Source: Endomicrobiaceae bacterium
GTDB lineage: Bacteria > Elusimicrobiota > Endomicrobiia > Endomicrobiales > Endomicrobiaceae
DNA length: 43,364 nucleotides
Reading direction: 5' to 3'
Assembly (NCBI GenBank): GCA_028711215.1
Contig: JAQTSO010000003.1
Span: 65,684-109,047, forward strand
This document shows positions 16,913 to 26,323 of the stretch, in pieces. The notes beneath the pieces were generated by a model, which was not told the origin of the DNA, did not search any database, and worked only from the letters and a program-made list of their open reading frames with translations. Both the position numbers and the translations under genes were made by a program. Within the stretch, counting starts at the first letter, position 1. Each line of letters begins with the position of its first letter.

Positions 16913-18715
16913 TTATTTGCAACTTCCGTTTTTTGTTTTTCTGGTATAATATTTTTTCACACCTTCATATATAGCATCTGCAATTGCAAGCTGGAATCTT
17001 TTTGTGTTAAGTTTTGCCTCATCGCTGTAATTACTCAAATAAGCGCCTTCAACAAGAACTGCCGGCATTCGGGTTCCCCTTAAAACAAAAAAGTTTGCCT
17101 GTTTTATTCCTCTGAAAGGTATTTTTAATCTTCCTGTAGATTCGCAAGAAATAAAACTTGATAATTCGGAAGATTCGTTGATGTATTCATTTACGACCAT
17201 TGACCACAGCATATTTTGCAACATTTCTTTTTCGCCTTTAGGTTTATTTTCCAACGAAACAACGGAGTTTTCTAAAATTGCGGTTGCTGCGGCTTCGCTG
17301 TCTGAAGCATATTCTGATAAGAAGTATATTTCAAATCCTGAAATTTCTTTTTTGAAATTGGCATTATTGTGTATGGAAATAAATAAATCTGCTTTATGTT
17401 CATTTGCAATATTTGTTCTTTCGGCAAGAGGAATAAATGTATCATCGTTTCTTGTAAGTATAACTTTATAATTTTTATCTTTGTCAAACAGTTTTTTTAA
17501 TGCAAGAGTAATTGAGAGATTAATGTCTTTTTCTTTTGTCCCTGTAGGACCGATTGCACCCGGATCTTCTCCCCCGTGACCTGCATCTAAAACTATAAGT
17601 TTTGCATCTTGTGATTTTTCTTTGGCAGATGGTATTATATCTTTAAAAGTTGTTTTATCGTCAACAATAGAATAAGAATCATCAATTATTTGTTCATCGG
17701 TAACACTTGCAGTTTTTATTTTTGAAAGTTCTTCAAGATCATCAAAGTCTTCAGATGACACAGGTTTTTCATATATTTCGGATTCATTTGCTATAACAGT
17801 TGTGTTAATTTTCAGTGTTTCAAACTTGTCCTCTTTTAAATTTTGGATGGTATTTGAACTAATAGTTGTTTCATATTGTTGATATTCAACGAGATCCAAA
17901 GATGTAACAGTATCCGGTAAATATACAAAACAAGGTTTTGTCATATCGACAGGCGCAGAATGTTCAATAGTGATAACAAATTTTATAGGATTTTTAAAGT
18001 TTTTTATTTTAACTAATTTTGGTTTTTGTGTTAATTTAATTTTGAAAATAGCTTCTCTGCCGACGGTACTATAAGAAATATCTTTAATAACACCATTGTC
18101 AACATATAAAGTGTCACTTGAAATTTTACCCCGTTGAAAAGCAATTATTATTGAATTTTTTGCTTTTTTTACGGTATGAGTCATCTTTTCATCAAGTTCA
18201 ATTGATATGTCTGTGCTATTTTCCTTTGTGTAGTATCTGACGGCAGAAATATTTGTTTTGGATGTCACTATCATAACTTTATTTTTTTTATCAAATGTTA
18301 CAATTGATTCGGCAACAGATGAAAACTCCTTGCAAATCAGAAAATCTACAGGTATATAAACTTCATTGTTTATTAGTAATGAAGGAGTATATAGTTTCTT
18401 TTTTTTCTTTCCATAAACAACTTTTTTTGTATTATAAAATATATCAATGGATTGATTTTTTAATTTCATTGAAACTTTCCCGCTGATATTTTGCCATTCA
18501 AGTCTGCAATTAAAAAGAACTGATATTTCATTCAAAGATAAAAATGATTCATCATGTATTTCATATGCATTGATGCCGTTATAGTTTGCTCCATCAAAAA
18601 TGACATTTGTTTTTTGAATATTAATTTTGATATCTGTATTATTGTTTTTGCCTGGATAAACAGTGTTTGAACATACAAATAGTAACATTGAAAAACATAA
18701 TATTAATTTTTTCAT
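16913..18715 (-). CDS. Secreted N-acetylmuramoyl-L-alanine amidase with AMIN domain
   Basis: 600 residues. A signal peptide is followed by a copper-amine-oxidase-N-like beta domain (about 35-150, with YIPVDFLICKEF), an AMIN-like domain (about 155-255), a low-complexity acidic linker, and a C-terminal Amidase_3 domain from about 371. The zinc site is visible: His380 in LDAGHGGEDPGA, Glu395 in KEKDIN, His449 in ISIHNN, and the catalytic Glu556 in VEGAYLSN. It cleaves the amide bond between MurNAc and the stem peptide in the periplasm. AMIN domains usually target such enzymes to the septum or envelope complexes. It is the only minus-strand gene after position 1800, and convergent with truB. Confidence 0.92.
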   Translation of the reverse strand: MKKLILCFSMLLFVCSNTVYPGKNNNTDIKINIQKTNVIFDGANYNGINAYEIHDESFLSLNEISVLFNCRLEWQNISGKVSMKLKNQSIDIFYNTKKVVYGKKKKKLYTPSLLINNEVYIPVDFLICKEFSSVAESIVTFDKKNKVMIVTSKTNISAVRYYTKENSTDISIELDEKMTHTVKKAKNSIIIAFQRGKISSDTLYVDNGVIKDISYSTVGREAIFKIKLTQKPKLVKIKNFKNPIKFVITIEHSAPVDMTKPCFVYLPDTVTSLDLVEYQQYETTISSNTIQNLKEDKFETLKINTTVIANESEIYEKPVSSEDFDDLEELSKIKTASVTDEQIIDDSYSIVDDKTTFKDIIPSAKEKSQDAKLIVLDAGHGGEDPGAIGPTGTKEKDINLSITLALKKLFDKDKNYKVILTRNDDTFIPLAERTNIANEHKADLFISIHNNANFKKEISGFEIYFLSEYASDSEAAATAILENSVVSLENKPKGEKEMLQNMLWSMVVNEYINESSELSSFISCESTGRLKIPFRGIKQANFFVLRGTRMPAVLVEGAYLSNYSDEAKLNTKRFQLAIADAIYEGVKKYYTRKTKNGSCK

Positions 18716-18744
18716 TTTTAGAAATTCCTAAAGCGATTTTGTTG

Positions 18745-18773
18745 ATTATACAAAATATTAAACTTACAATAAA
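18745..18773 (-). promoter_or_regulatory. Candidate promoter of the amidase gene
   Basis: Perfect TATAAT on the minus strand (18750-18745), 30 bp upstream of the ATG at 18715. The -35 (TTTATT, 18773-18768, spacer 17) is poor. Confidence 0.35.
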
Positions 18774-18778
18774 GATTC

Positions 18779-18807
18779 TTGATAAAAATACTAAAAACTT
18801 GTAAAAT
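18779..18807 (+). promoter_or_regulatory. Predicted promoter of the ManC/PMM fusion operon
   Basis: TTGATA (18779-18784), 17-nt spacer, TAAAAT (18802-18807), 46 bp before the ATG at 18854, which has a GAGAGG ribosome site. Divergent from the amidase gene. Confidence 0.65.
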
Positions 18808-18853
18808 CATTCAGATATATAATTAGTTTAAAAATATATTTGAGAGGTGCAAA

Positions 18854-21355
18854 ATGCAAGCTGTTATTATGGCTGGTGGTTTTGGAACAAGACTGAGACC
18901 AATAACTTGCAGTATCCCTAAACCTATGGCTCCCGTAGCAAATAAACCTATGTTAAGCCATATTATAGAGTTGCTTAAAAAATATGATTTTAGAGATGTA
19001 ACTATGATGTTGTATTATCAGCCTGAAATAATTACTAATTATTTTGGTAACGGTTCAAAATTCGGTGTTGATATAAAGTATTTAAGACCGGAAGCCGATT
19101 TGGGTACAGCAGGCAGTGTAGGATTTGCAAAAGAAAATATAAACGGGACATTTCTTGTTATATCCGGTGATGTTTTAACAGATTTTGATATATCAAAAGC
19201 AATTGCATTTCATAAAGAAAAAAAAGCTATTGCAACAATGGTTTTAACCAGAGTTACAAATCCTTTGCAATTCGGAGTCGTTATCACCGATAAAGATGAT
19301 AAAGTTGAAAGATTTTTAGAAAAACCGTCCTGGGGTGAAGTTTTTTCGGATACAATAAATACAGGTATTTACATTTTGGAACCGGAGGTTTTTGATTATA
19401 TTGCTGAAAACAAAGATGTTGATTTTTCAAAAGATTTGTATCCTAAGTTGTTGAAAGAAGGAAAGGGATTATACGGTTATATTGCCGAAGGATATTGGAA
19501 AGATATTGGCAATCATGATGAATACAGATTTGCCCATTACGACATCTTAGACGGTAAGGTAAATATTGATGTTGACGGAACAAAAAAACAAATAGAAGGT
19601 AAAACAATAATAGTTGGCAAAAATACTATCATAGAAAACGGGGTTACATTTGATAGTAATTCTATAATTGGTGACAATACCATTATAAAAAAAGGTGCCA
19701 AAATCGGAAAATCAGTAATAGGTTCAAATGTGACAATTGGTGAAAATGCATTATTGTTGGGTTCAGTTTTATGGGACGGAGTTTTAATCGGAGATGAAGC
19801 AAGTTTAAAAGAAACAGTTATAGGTTCGTCAACAAAAATAGGCGAAAAAACTTCAGTTCAGGTTGGAACAATTATAGCTGATGAATGTAATATTGGTTCC
19901 GGTGCAACTATTAAGGCAAATTTAAGAATTTGGCCTCACAAAATTGTAGAAAAAGGTGCAATTTTATCTTCAAGCTTAGTTTGGGGAGAAAAATGGAATA
20001 AGGCATTGTTTAATGCATACGGGAGTATAACGGGTCTAGGTAATATAGAAATTACTCCTGAATTTGCCGCAAAAATAGGTTCTGCCTATGGAGCTTTTGT
20101 CGGTAGCGGGGCATATGTGGTAATATCGAGAGATGATCATAGAACAACAAGAATGATAAAAAGAGGTATTATTTCAGGACTTCTTTCAGCGGGAGTTAAG
20201 GTAGGCGATATGTTGAGTTCTTCTATACCTGTTGCCAGGTACGAAATAGGAAATGAGGGAGAAGCCGGTGGTATTCACATAAGACAATCACCTTATGATG
20301 CAAGGCTTATTGATATTAAATTTTTTGACAGATTTGGCGGAGATATTTCAATTAATCAGGAAAAGGGATTTGAACAACTTTTCTTCAGGGAAGATTTTAA
20401 AAGAGCAAATATGAATGATGTCGGAGAAATTACAGTTCCGCCAAGAGCTCTTGAGTATTATAAGACGGGTTATTTAAATAAAATTGGTAAAGCAAAAGAA
20501 GTTGTGAACAATACAAAGATAGTCATTGATTATGCAAATTCATCAGCTTCAATGGTATTTCCTGCAATACTTGGGGAACTAGGAGTAGATGTAGTTGCAT
20601 TAAATGCATATATCGACGGTAAAAAAATAACAAAAACAAGGGACATGTTTGAAGAGTCATTAAATCAATTGTCTGATATTGTTACTACACTGAAAGCCAC
20701 TGCCGGATTTTTAATTGACAATGGAGCAGAAAAATTGTTTTTAGTTGATGAAAAAGGCAAAATTATGGAAGATGAAATTTCTATGCTTGTTATGGCATAT
20801 CTTGTCATGACAACGTATAAAACAGGAACAATTGCTGTTCCTGTTAATGTTTCTTCTGTTATAGATGAGCTTGCATCAAAATTTGATTTTAAAGTAACAA
20901 GAACCGGTACAAGCCAGAGAAATATTATGAATGCAGCTAAGGAGGAAGGCGTTGTTTTTGTTGCAGATTGTAAGGGTGGCTTTATATTTCCGGAATTTCA
21001 GCATGCTTTTGATGCAATGTATGCAATTGGGAAATCAATTGAAATGTTGTCTAAAAGTGATATCACATTAAGTAGAGTCAGGAGAGAAATTCCGTCTTTT
21101 GATGTTTTGCATAAAACAATTCCTTGTTCTTGGGACAAAAAAGGTCAAACAATGAGAAATGCCATACAAAATACAAAAGATAAGAAAACAGAATTAATTG
21201 ACGGTGTAAAAATATTTTTGAATAATGGTTGGGTATTATTGTTGCCGGATGCGGATGAAGCATATTTTCATGTTTGGGCAGAGGCAAAAGATAAAATAAC
21301 AGCAAAAGGTTTTATTGATATGTACAGTGATAAAATTATGGAGTGGCAGAAATAG
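18854..21355 (+). CDS. Mannose-1-phosphate guanylyltransferase / phosphomannomutase-like fusion
   Basis: 833 residues, the length of the fused NDP-sugar synthases known from cyanobacteria and actinobacteria. Residues 1-230 are a nucleotidyltransferase (GGFGTRLRP at 8-16, KPMAPVANKPM, GTAGSVGFAKE). Residues about 235-380 are a left-handed beta-helix of hexapeptide repeats. The rest is a phosphohexomutase-like region, but the phospho-Ser loop TASHNP is GIHIRQSP (about 472-479) and the metal loop DGDADR is DNGAEK (about 622-627). That part is therefore probably non-catalytic. It likely makes GDP-mannose or a related NDP-sugar for envelope glycans. It is followed by an intact mutase. Confidence 0.85.
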   Translation: MQAVIMAGGFGTRLRPITCSIPKPMAPVANKPMLSHIIELLKKYDFRDVTMMLYYQPEIITNYFGNGSKFGVDIKYLRPEADLGTAGSVGFAKENINGTFLVISGDVLTDFDISKAIAFHKEKKAIATMVLTRVTNPLQFGVVITDKDDKVERFLEKPSWGEVFSDTINTGIYILEPEVFDYIAENKDVDFSKDLYPKLLKEGKGLYGYIAEGYWKDIGNHDEYRFAHYDILDGKVNIDVDGTKKQIEGKTIIVGKNTIIENGVTFDSNSIIGDNTIIKKGAKIGKSVIGSNVTIGENALLLGSVLWDGVLIGDEASLKETVIGSSTKIGEKTSVQVGTIIADECNIGSGATIKANLRIWPHKIVEKGAILSSSLVWGEKWNKALFNAYGSITGLGNIEITPEFAAKIGSAYGAFVGSGAYVVISRDDHRTTRMIKRGIISGLLSAGVKVGDMLSSSIPVARYEIGNEGEAGGIHIRQSPYDARLIDIKFFDRFGGDISINQEKGFEQLFFREDFKRANMNDVGEITVPPRALEYYKTGYLNKIGKAKEVVNNTKIVIDYANSSASMVFPAILGELGVDVVALNAYIDGKKITKTRDMFEESLNQLSDIVTTLKATAGFLIDNGAEKLFLVDEKGKIMEDEISMLVMAYLVMTTYKTGTIAVPVNVSSVIDELASKFDFKVTRTGTSQRNIMNAAKEEGVVFVADCKGGFIFPEFQHAFDAMYAIGKSIEMLSKSDITLSRVRREIPSFDVLHKTIPCSWDKKGQTMRNAIQNTKDKKTELIDGVKIFLNNGWVLLLPDADEAYFHVWAEAKDKITAKGFIDMYSDKIMEWQK

Positions 21356-21393
21356 TAAGCAGATTGATATGTGGATTTGCATGGGAGAAACAG

Positions 21394-22824
21394 ATGATTA
21401 AGTTTGGCACATCCGGTTGGAGAGGTGTTATAGCAGAGGATTTTACTTGTGATAATGTAAGAATAGTTACGCAGGCAATTGCAAATTATATTATAAAAGA
21501 TTCGAAAGATTATAATTCGGGACAAGCAGTTATAATCGGTTATGACACAAGATTTATGTCTGAAAAATTTGCGGTTGTTTCTGCTGAAGTTTTGGCAGGG
21601 AACAAAATAAAAACACTCTTATGTAAAAGAAATACTCCAACGCCGGTAATAGCATTTGATATCATTAAAAATAAACTTGCCGGAGGCATAAATTTTACGG
21701 CAAGTCATAATCCTCCGGAATATAACGGAATTAAATTTTCTCCTTCATGGGGTGGACCTGCACTTCCGGAAACAACGAAATTAATTGAAAAATATTGTAC
21801 AGAAATTCCAATAAAGAATGTAAAAATAGTTGCTCTAAGTGAAGGTTTAAAGTCAAAAATTATTGAATATTATGATCCGAGATCTGCGTATATTAAAAGA
21901 ATAAAAGAGTTAGTGAACTTAAGAGTTTTAAGGAAATCGGGGCTAAAAGTTGCAGTTGATATTTTATATGGAACAGGAGACGATTATTTAGATACATTAT
22001 TGGAAAATGCCGGGCTTAAAATAAAAGTCATAAACAAAAAAAGAGATGTTTTGTTCGGTGGACATGCCCCGGAGCCTAACGAAGAAAATTTGAAAGAATT
22101 AAAATCAATAGTAAAAAAAGAGGCATATAAACTCGGTTTATCTGTTGACGGTGATGCGGACAGATTTGGAATTATTGATTCAGACGGAACATTTATAATG
22201 CCAAATCAGGTAATTCCTATTTTATTGTATCATTTAAATAAGACAAGAGGATGGAAAGGTGTAGTTGCAAGAAGTGTTATGACAAGTCACATGCTTGATA
22301 AATTGGCAGATAAGTTGGGAATTGAAGTGAAAGAAACACCTGTAGGTTTTAAGTATATAGGTGAGTTAATGATGGAGAGACCTGATGATTTTATAATAGG
22401 CGGTGAGGAATCCGGCGGACTTACAATCAGGGGCCATATTCCTGAAAAAGACGGAATCCTTGCATGTTTGCTTATGGCAGAAGCGGTTGCCATGCATAAA
22501 AAATCATTGGGAGCAATTTTAAAAGAAATAATGAAATTAACGGGTAATATAATAACAGCAAGAGAAAATTTTCATTTGCCAAAAGAAAAGATGGAAGCCT
22601 TTAGGGATGATTTGAAAAAATCATTGCCTACAAAAATAGGCGGTATGGATATAAAAAAAGTTGTAACATTGGACGGCTATAAATTTATTATTGATGACAA
22701 TACATGGATTGGATTTAGATTATCTGGGACAGAACCTGTTGTCAGATTATATGCAGAAGCTCAGACAGAGCAGATTATGAAAAAATTGATTTTATCTGGA
22801 GAAAAATTTATCAATGGAAAATAA
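21394..22824 (+). CDS. Phosphoglucomutase/phosphomannomutase
   Basis: 476 residues with all four mutase signatures intact: TASHNPPEYNGIKFSP (phospho-Ser near residue 104), DGDADRFGIID (252-257, Mg loop), GGEESGG (sugar loop) and RLSGTEPVVRLYAEA (phosphate loop). It interconverts hexose 1- and 6-phosphates and can supply mannose- or glucose-1-phosphate to the preceding transferase. I use ATG 21394 (MIKFGTSGWRG is the family start; GGAG at 21384-21387) rather than the in-frame ATG at 21343, which lies inside the previous gene. Confidence 0.94.
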   Translation: MIKFGTSGWRGVIAEDFTCDNVRIVTQAIANYIIKDSKDYNSGQAVIIGYDTRFMSEKFAVVSAEVLAGNKIKTLLCKRNTPTPVIAFDIIKNKLAGGINFTASHNPPEYNGIKFSPSWGGPALPETTKLIEKYCTEIPIKNVKIVALSEGLKSKIIEYYDPRSAYIKRIKELVNLRVLRKSGLKVAVDILYGTGDDYLDTLLENAGLKIKVINKKRDVLFGGHAPEPNEENLKELKSIVKKEAYKLGLSVDGDADRFGIIDSDGTFIMPNQVIPILLYHLNKTRGWKGVVARSVMTSHMLDKLADKLGIEVKETPVGFKYIGELMMERPDDFIIGGEESGGLTIRGHIPEKDGILACLLMAEAVAMHKKSLGAILKEIMKLTGNIITARENFHLPKEKMEAFRDDLKKSLPTKIGGMDIKKVVTLDGYKFIIDDNTWIGFRLSGTEPVVRLYAEAQTEQIMKKLILSGEKFINGK

Positions 22825-23518
22825 TGAATTGCAAAAAACATCAAAATCTGAAATGAAAAATATAAAAGATTTTTTAAAACGATATTTTATTGCGGGGTTG
22901 CTGATATTGTTGCCGTTGTGGTTAACAGTAGTTGTTTTTATGATTGTTTTTGATTGGACAAGTGATATATCAATGACATATACACTGCCAATTTTGAAGT
23001 ATTTTATAAAAGATAAAGCATGGATACATTTACTGGCAAAAATTTTGAGTTTTTTCTTAACGATTATAATAATTTGTTTTGTCGGTTTTTTTGCAACAAA
23101 TCTTGCGGGTAAGAAATTGTTTAAGTTTTTTGAAGATATTATTTCCAAAGTTCCGGCGATAGGAGGACTTTATTCTGCTTTTAAAAAATTTATTTCATTT
23201 TTTTCAAGTGATAATCTCGGCAAAGATTTTCAAAAAGTTATTTTTGTTCCGTTTCCCACAAAAACATCATATTGTGTGGCTTTTTCAACAGGGAAAAGAA
23301 TTATAAACGATCAAATATATGTTACGGTTTTTATGCCCACAACACCAAATCCTACAACCGGATTTCTTATACTTGTCAAAGAAGAGGATGTTATTGAAAG
23401 TGATTATACAATAGAAGAAGGAATTCAGTATATAATGTCCGCAGGTATCATTACTCCGGAAAATAAAACAGGATTGAAAGATATTAATAAGGCGGAGAAT
23501 AATAATGTCAGTTTATAA
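22814..23518 (+). CDS. DUF502-family membrane protein
   Basis: 234 residues. Two strong transmembrane segments (around 20-45 with AGLLILLPLWLTVVVFMIVF, and around 72-95 with ILSFFLTIIIICFVGFFA) are followed by the family hallmark VPAIGGLYSAFKKFISFF and VIFVPFPTKTSYCVAFSTG. DUF502 proteins occur in many bacteria and plants (COV-like); no biochemical role is established. It overlaps the mutase by 11 bp and hisS by 14 bp. Confidence 0.85.
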   Translation: MENNELQKTSKSEMKNIKDFLKRYFIAGLLILLPLWLTVVVFMIVFDWTSDISMTYTLPILKYFIKDKAWIHLLAKILSFFLTIIIICFVGFFATNLAGKKLFKFFEDIISKVPAIGGLYSAFKKFISFFSSDNLGKDFQKVIFVPFPTKTSYCVAFSTGKRIINDQIYVTVFMPTTPNPTTGFLILVKEEDVIESDYTIEEGIQYIMSAGIITPENKTGLKDINKAENNNVSL

Positions 23519-24767
23519 AGCACCCAGAGGTACGCATGATATATTTGGGGAACTTGCACTTGCACTTGAAAAATTAGATTTGATTTCAAGAATAATATTT
23601 AAAAAACATAATTTTAAAGAAGTTAAAACACCGATATTTGAAGATGTTAATTTATTTACAAGGTCTATTGGTGAAAGTACAGATATTGTTGAAAAAGAAA
23701 TGTATGTGTTTGAAGACAGAAAGGGCAGAAAATTAGCTCTCAGACCTGAAGGTACCGCCTCACTGGTTCGTGCCTATATTGAACATAATTTTAATCAAAC
23801 AGAACCTGTCGGTAAGTTTTTTTATTCCGGCGAAATGTTCAGATACGAAAGACCGCAAGCGGGAAGATACAGGCAGTTCTCACAAATGGGTGCTGAGTAT
23901 TTGGGTAATCCAAATCCGAATGCTGATGCTGAAATTATTTTGGTAGCATCCGAAATTTTAGAATCATTATCTATAAAAGATATTAAAATTCATTTAAATT
24001 CATTAGGTTGTTCTGGTTGCAGATCAGAATTCAGAAAAAAACTTGTCAAATATTTTTCGTCAATCAGTGATTTGTGCCAAGATTGTCAAAGAAGATTAGA
24101 TAAAAATCCTTTGAGACTATTGGATTGTAAAATAGATGCCGGTAAATTTCAAAATATACCTACGATGCAGGAATGTTTGTGCCCGGATTGTAATAATCAT
24201 TTTGAACAAGTTCAAACTTTATTGAATAGTGTAGGTTGTGAGTATGAGATAAATCATAAACTTGTCAGAGGACTTGATTATTATACAAGAACTGTTTTTG
24301 AAATTCGTTCGTCATCTGTTGGTTCGCAAGATGCATTGTGTGCAGGTGGCAGATATGATAATTTGGTTGAAGAACTCGGAGGAGTACAAGTCCCAAGCGT
24401 CGGTTTTGCACTCGGTTGTGAAAGAGTACTCATGGCAGCCGAAAAAAATAGTTTTTTTGATAATTTAAATGCCGATGACCTTGTCTTTGTAGCAATTGCT
24501 GACGAAGAATTATTTAATCATGCATTTACTTTTGCAAATAAATTATTGTCAAATAAAGATAATTTATGTAGTGTGCTTGGGGTAAAGGATAACATTATAG
24601 TAGAAGGTCCTTTTAATAATAAATCTTTAAAATCACAATTGAAATTGGCAGACAGATTAGGTGCCAAAAAAACTATTATTTTTGGTAAAAATGAATTTGA
24701 TAACGGTAAGATTATTGTCAAAGATATGTCAACACAGGAACAAAAAGAAATTTCATACAGAAGTTAA
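23505..24767 (+). CDS. hisS: Histidyl-tRNA synthetase
   Basis: 420-residue class II synthetase. It starts VYKAPRGTHDIFGE. Motif 2 is FYSGEMFRYERPQAGRYRQF, the histidine loop is LVRGLDYYTRTVFEI, and motif 3 is GFALGCERVL after GGRYDNLVEELGG. The C-terminal anticodon-binding domain follows. A Cys-rich stretch in the middle (about 170-225, with CSGCRSEF, CQDCQRR and CLCPDCNNHFE) resembles the insertion seen in many HisS proteins. The first 14 bp overlap the DUF502 gene; the stop is 19 bp before tadE. Confidence 0.97.
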   Translation: MSVYKAPRGTHDIFGELALALEKLDLISRIIFKKHNFKEVKTPIFEDVNLFTRSIGESTDIVEKEMYVFEDRKGRKLALRPEGTASLVRAYIEHNFNQTEPVGKFFYSGEMFRYERPQAGRYRQFSQMGAEYLGNPNPNADAEIILVASEILESLSIKDIKIHLNSLGCSGCRSEFRKKLVKYFSSISDLCQDCQRRLDKNPLRLLDCKIDAGKFQNIPTMQECLCPDCNNHFEQVQTLLNSVGCEYEINHKLVRGLDYYTRTVFEIRSSSVGSQDALCAGGRYDNLVEELGGVQVPSVGFALGCERVLMAAEKNSFFDNLNADDLVFVAIADEELFNHAFTFANKLLSNKDNLCSVLGVKDNIIVEGPFNNKSLKSQLKLADRLGAKKTIIFGKNEFDNGKIIVKDMSTQEQKEISYRS

Positions 24768-24786
24768 AAAAACAGGTTAATTTCTT

Positions 24787-25299
24787 ATGCAAAACAATAA
24801 GGGACAGGCACTTACTGAATTGGCATTGATGGCACCCGTGTTAATTTTGTTTGTTATTGCTGTTATATGGTTTGCCAGAGTTTTACTTACGTGGCAACAG
24901 TTAGTATCTGCATCAAGGTATGGTACAGATATGATCACAAATACAACGTTATCTGCCCAAGAAATCAAACAAGACATCAAAAATTACTTAACACATCACT
25001 GGATTGAAGGCAGAAAACTTGATAAAAATCAAATTAAAGAAATAAAAGTGGATATAAAAGATTATCCAAAATTAAGTTTAAGTATAACAGATTTGCCGAG
25101 TTCACTGACTAATATTGATGAAATCATAAAAGGATTTGTTTTGCCTTCAAAAGATTTATCAAACATCAGTATTATTTATGAATATGATGTTCCAAAGTTG
25201 ATATCATTGACTACAGGCAAAAAATTAGATTTAATAATAAGGTCAGTTGTCTTATCAGGAACCGGGTGTCAAAGTAATTTACATAACAGGAGAGATTAA
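24787..25299 (+). CDS. tadE: TadE-like minor pseudopilin
   Basis: 170 residues. The N-terminus KGQALTELALMAPVLILFVIAVIWFARVL is a TadE/type IV prepilin-like leader: a Gly-Gln cut site, Glu at +5, and a long hydrophobic helix. The rest is a poorly conserved periplasmic domain. TadE is processed by a prepilin peptidase and is needed for Flp pilus assembly. It opens a Tad locus. There is no RcpA/CpaC secretin, TadV peptidase or TadG in the window. Confidence 0.82.
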   Translation: MQNNKGQALTELALMAPVLILFVIAVIWFARVLLTWQQLVSASRYGTDMITNTTLSAQEIKQDIKNYLTHHWIEGRKLDKNQIKEIKVDIKDYPKLSLSITDLPSSLTNIDEIIKGFVLPSKDLSNISIIYEYDVPKLISLTTGKKLDLIIRSVVLSGTGCQSNLHNRRD

Positions 25300-25301
25300 A
25301 A

Positions 25302-25475
25302 ATGTTAAAAAACAAAAAAGGACAAGGAATGGTAGAGTATATTTTAATTATTGTTTTAATTGTTATTATTGCTTTAGTCGGAGTTAAAATGTTTGGCGGT
25401 AAGCTTAATTCCATATTTCAAGATACCAGTACAAAAATTGGAACAGAAACTAATACAGGTTTAAACGCTAAATAA
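25302..25475 (+). CDS. flp: Flp-type major pilin (small ORF)
   Basis: 57 residues. The leader is MLKNKKG followed by the Flp signature QGMVEY (cut expected after Gly7), then a hydrophobic helix ILIIVLIVIIALVGVKMFGG and a short polar tail. This matches the G/XXXXEY rule for Flp pilins. It starts 2 bp after tadE with an AGGAGAG site upstream, and ends 2 bp before cpaB. It should be the structural subunit of the pilus whose machinery follows. Confidence 0.9.
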   Translation: MLKNKKGQGMVEYILIIVLIVIIALVGVKMFGGKLNSIFQDTSTKIGTETNTGLNAK

Positions 25476-25477
25476 TA

Positions 25478-26320
25478 ATGAAAAAACAGATATTAATAGC
25501 ATTAATTTTTGCAGTTCTTGCGTCTGTTTTTGTCGGTCTATATCTGTTTGATATAGGGCAAAAAGGTAAAAGTATGTCAGAGCCGGTTAAAGTAGTTGTT
25601 GCATCGGCAAAGATAGAACAAGGTGCAATTATTAATATGTCTATGCTTAAAGAAAAACTTATACCTAAGGAATTCGTTCAACCAAAATATGTTTCAAATA
25701 TGAAAGATTTTTATATTAATGATAAACCTGCATATATGGCTATCATTTCATTTGAAGAAGGGGAGCAAATAACAGCAGGCAAAGTACTGCCGATAACGTC
25801 TGATGCCGGAATATCAAATACTATACCTGATGGTAAAAGAGCGATAACCTTAACCTTTTCCAGAGATGAAGTTTATGGTATTATAATGCCCGGCAGCAGA
25901 ATTGATTTAATTTCAATTATTGATTATGAAGGTAAAGATAAAACGGTTATAGAGGCCTCATGTGTTATAGCTCAAAATCTTCTTGTCTTGGCAGTTGGTA
26001 ATAATATTATCGGCGGTATAAATAATACAAAACAAGAAATGGCTGTCGGTAATACCCCCGTAACAATTGCCGTATCAATAAAAGAAGCACAATCAATATT
26101 TCTTGCACAAGAAAAAGGCGTAATCAAAACAGCTCTAAGACCAACCTCCGATATAGTAATTGAACAAATAACATCTGTAAAAATAAATGATATATTTACT
26201 GATGCAATATCAAAACCAGTTTTTACAAAACAGCAAAATATTGATCAAAAGACATTAAAAGAAATACAAAAAAATCAGAAAGAAGCTTATGAAATATTAA
26301 GTAAATATTCTTCCAAATAA
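25478..26320 (+). CDS. cpaB: Flp pilus assembly protein CpaB/RcpC
   Basis: 280 residues. One N-terminal membrane anchor (ILIALIFAVLASVFVGLYLF) is followed by an SAF domain (about 38-110, with VVVASAKIEQGAIINMSMLKEKLIP) and the RcpC-like region (IPDGKRAITLTFSRDEVYGIIMPGSRIDLI), which is highly typical of CpaB. It is thought to sit in the periplasm and help gate or modify the secretin channel. Second in the locus after the pilin, as in many Tad operons. Confidence 0.9.
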   Translation: MKKQILIALIFAVLASVFVGLYLFDIGQKGKSMSEPVKVVVASAKIEQGAIINMSMLKEKLIPKEFVQPKYVSNMKDFYINDKPAYMAIISFEEGEQITAGKVLPITSDAGISNTIPDGKRAITLTFSRDEVYGIIMPGSRIDLISIIDYEGKDKTVIEASCVIAQNLLVLAVGNNIIGGINNTKQEMAVGNTPVTIAVSIKEAQSIFLAQEKGVIKTALRPTSDIVIEQITSVKINDIFTDAISKPVFTKQQNIDQKTLKEIQKNQKEAYEILSKYSSK

Positions 26321-26323
26321 TGA

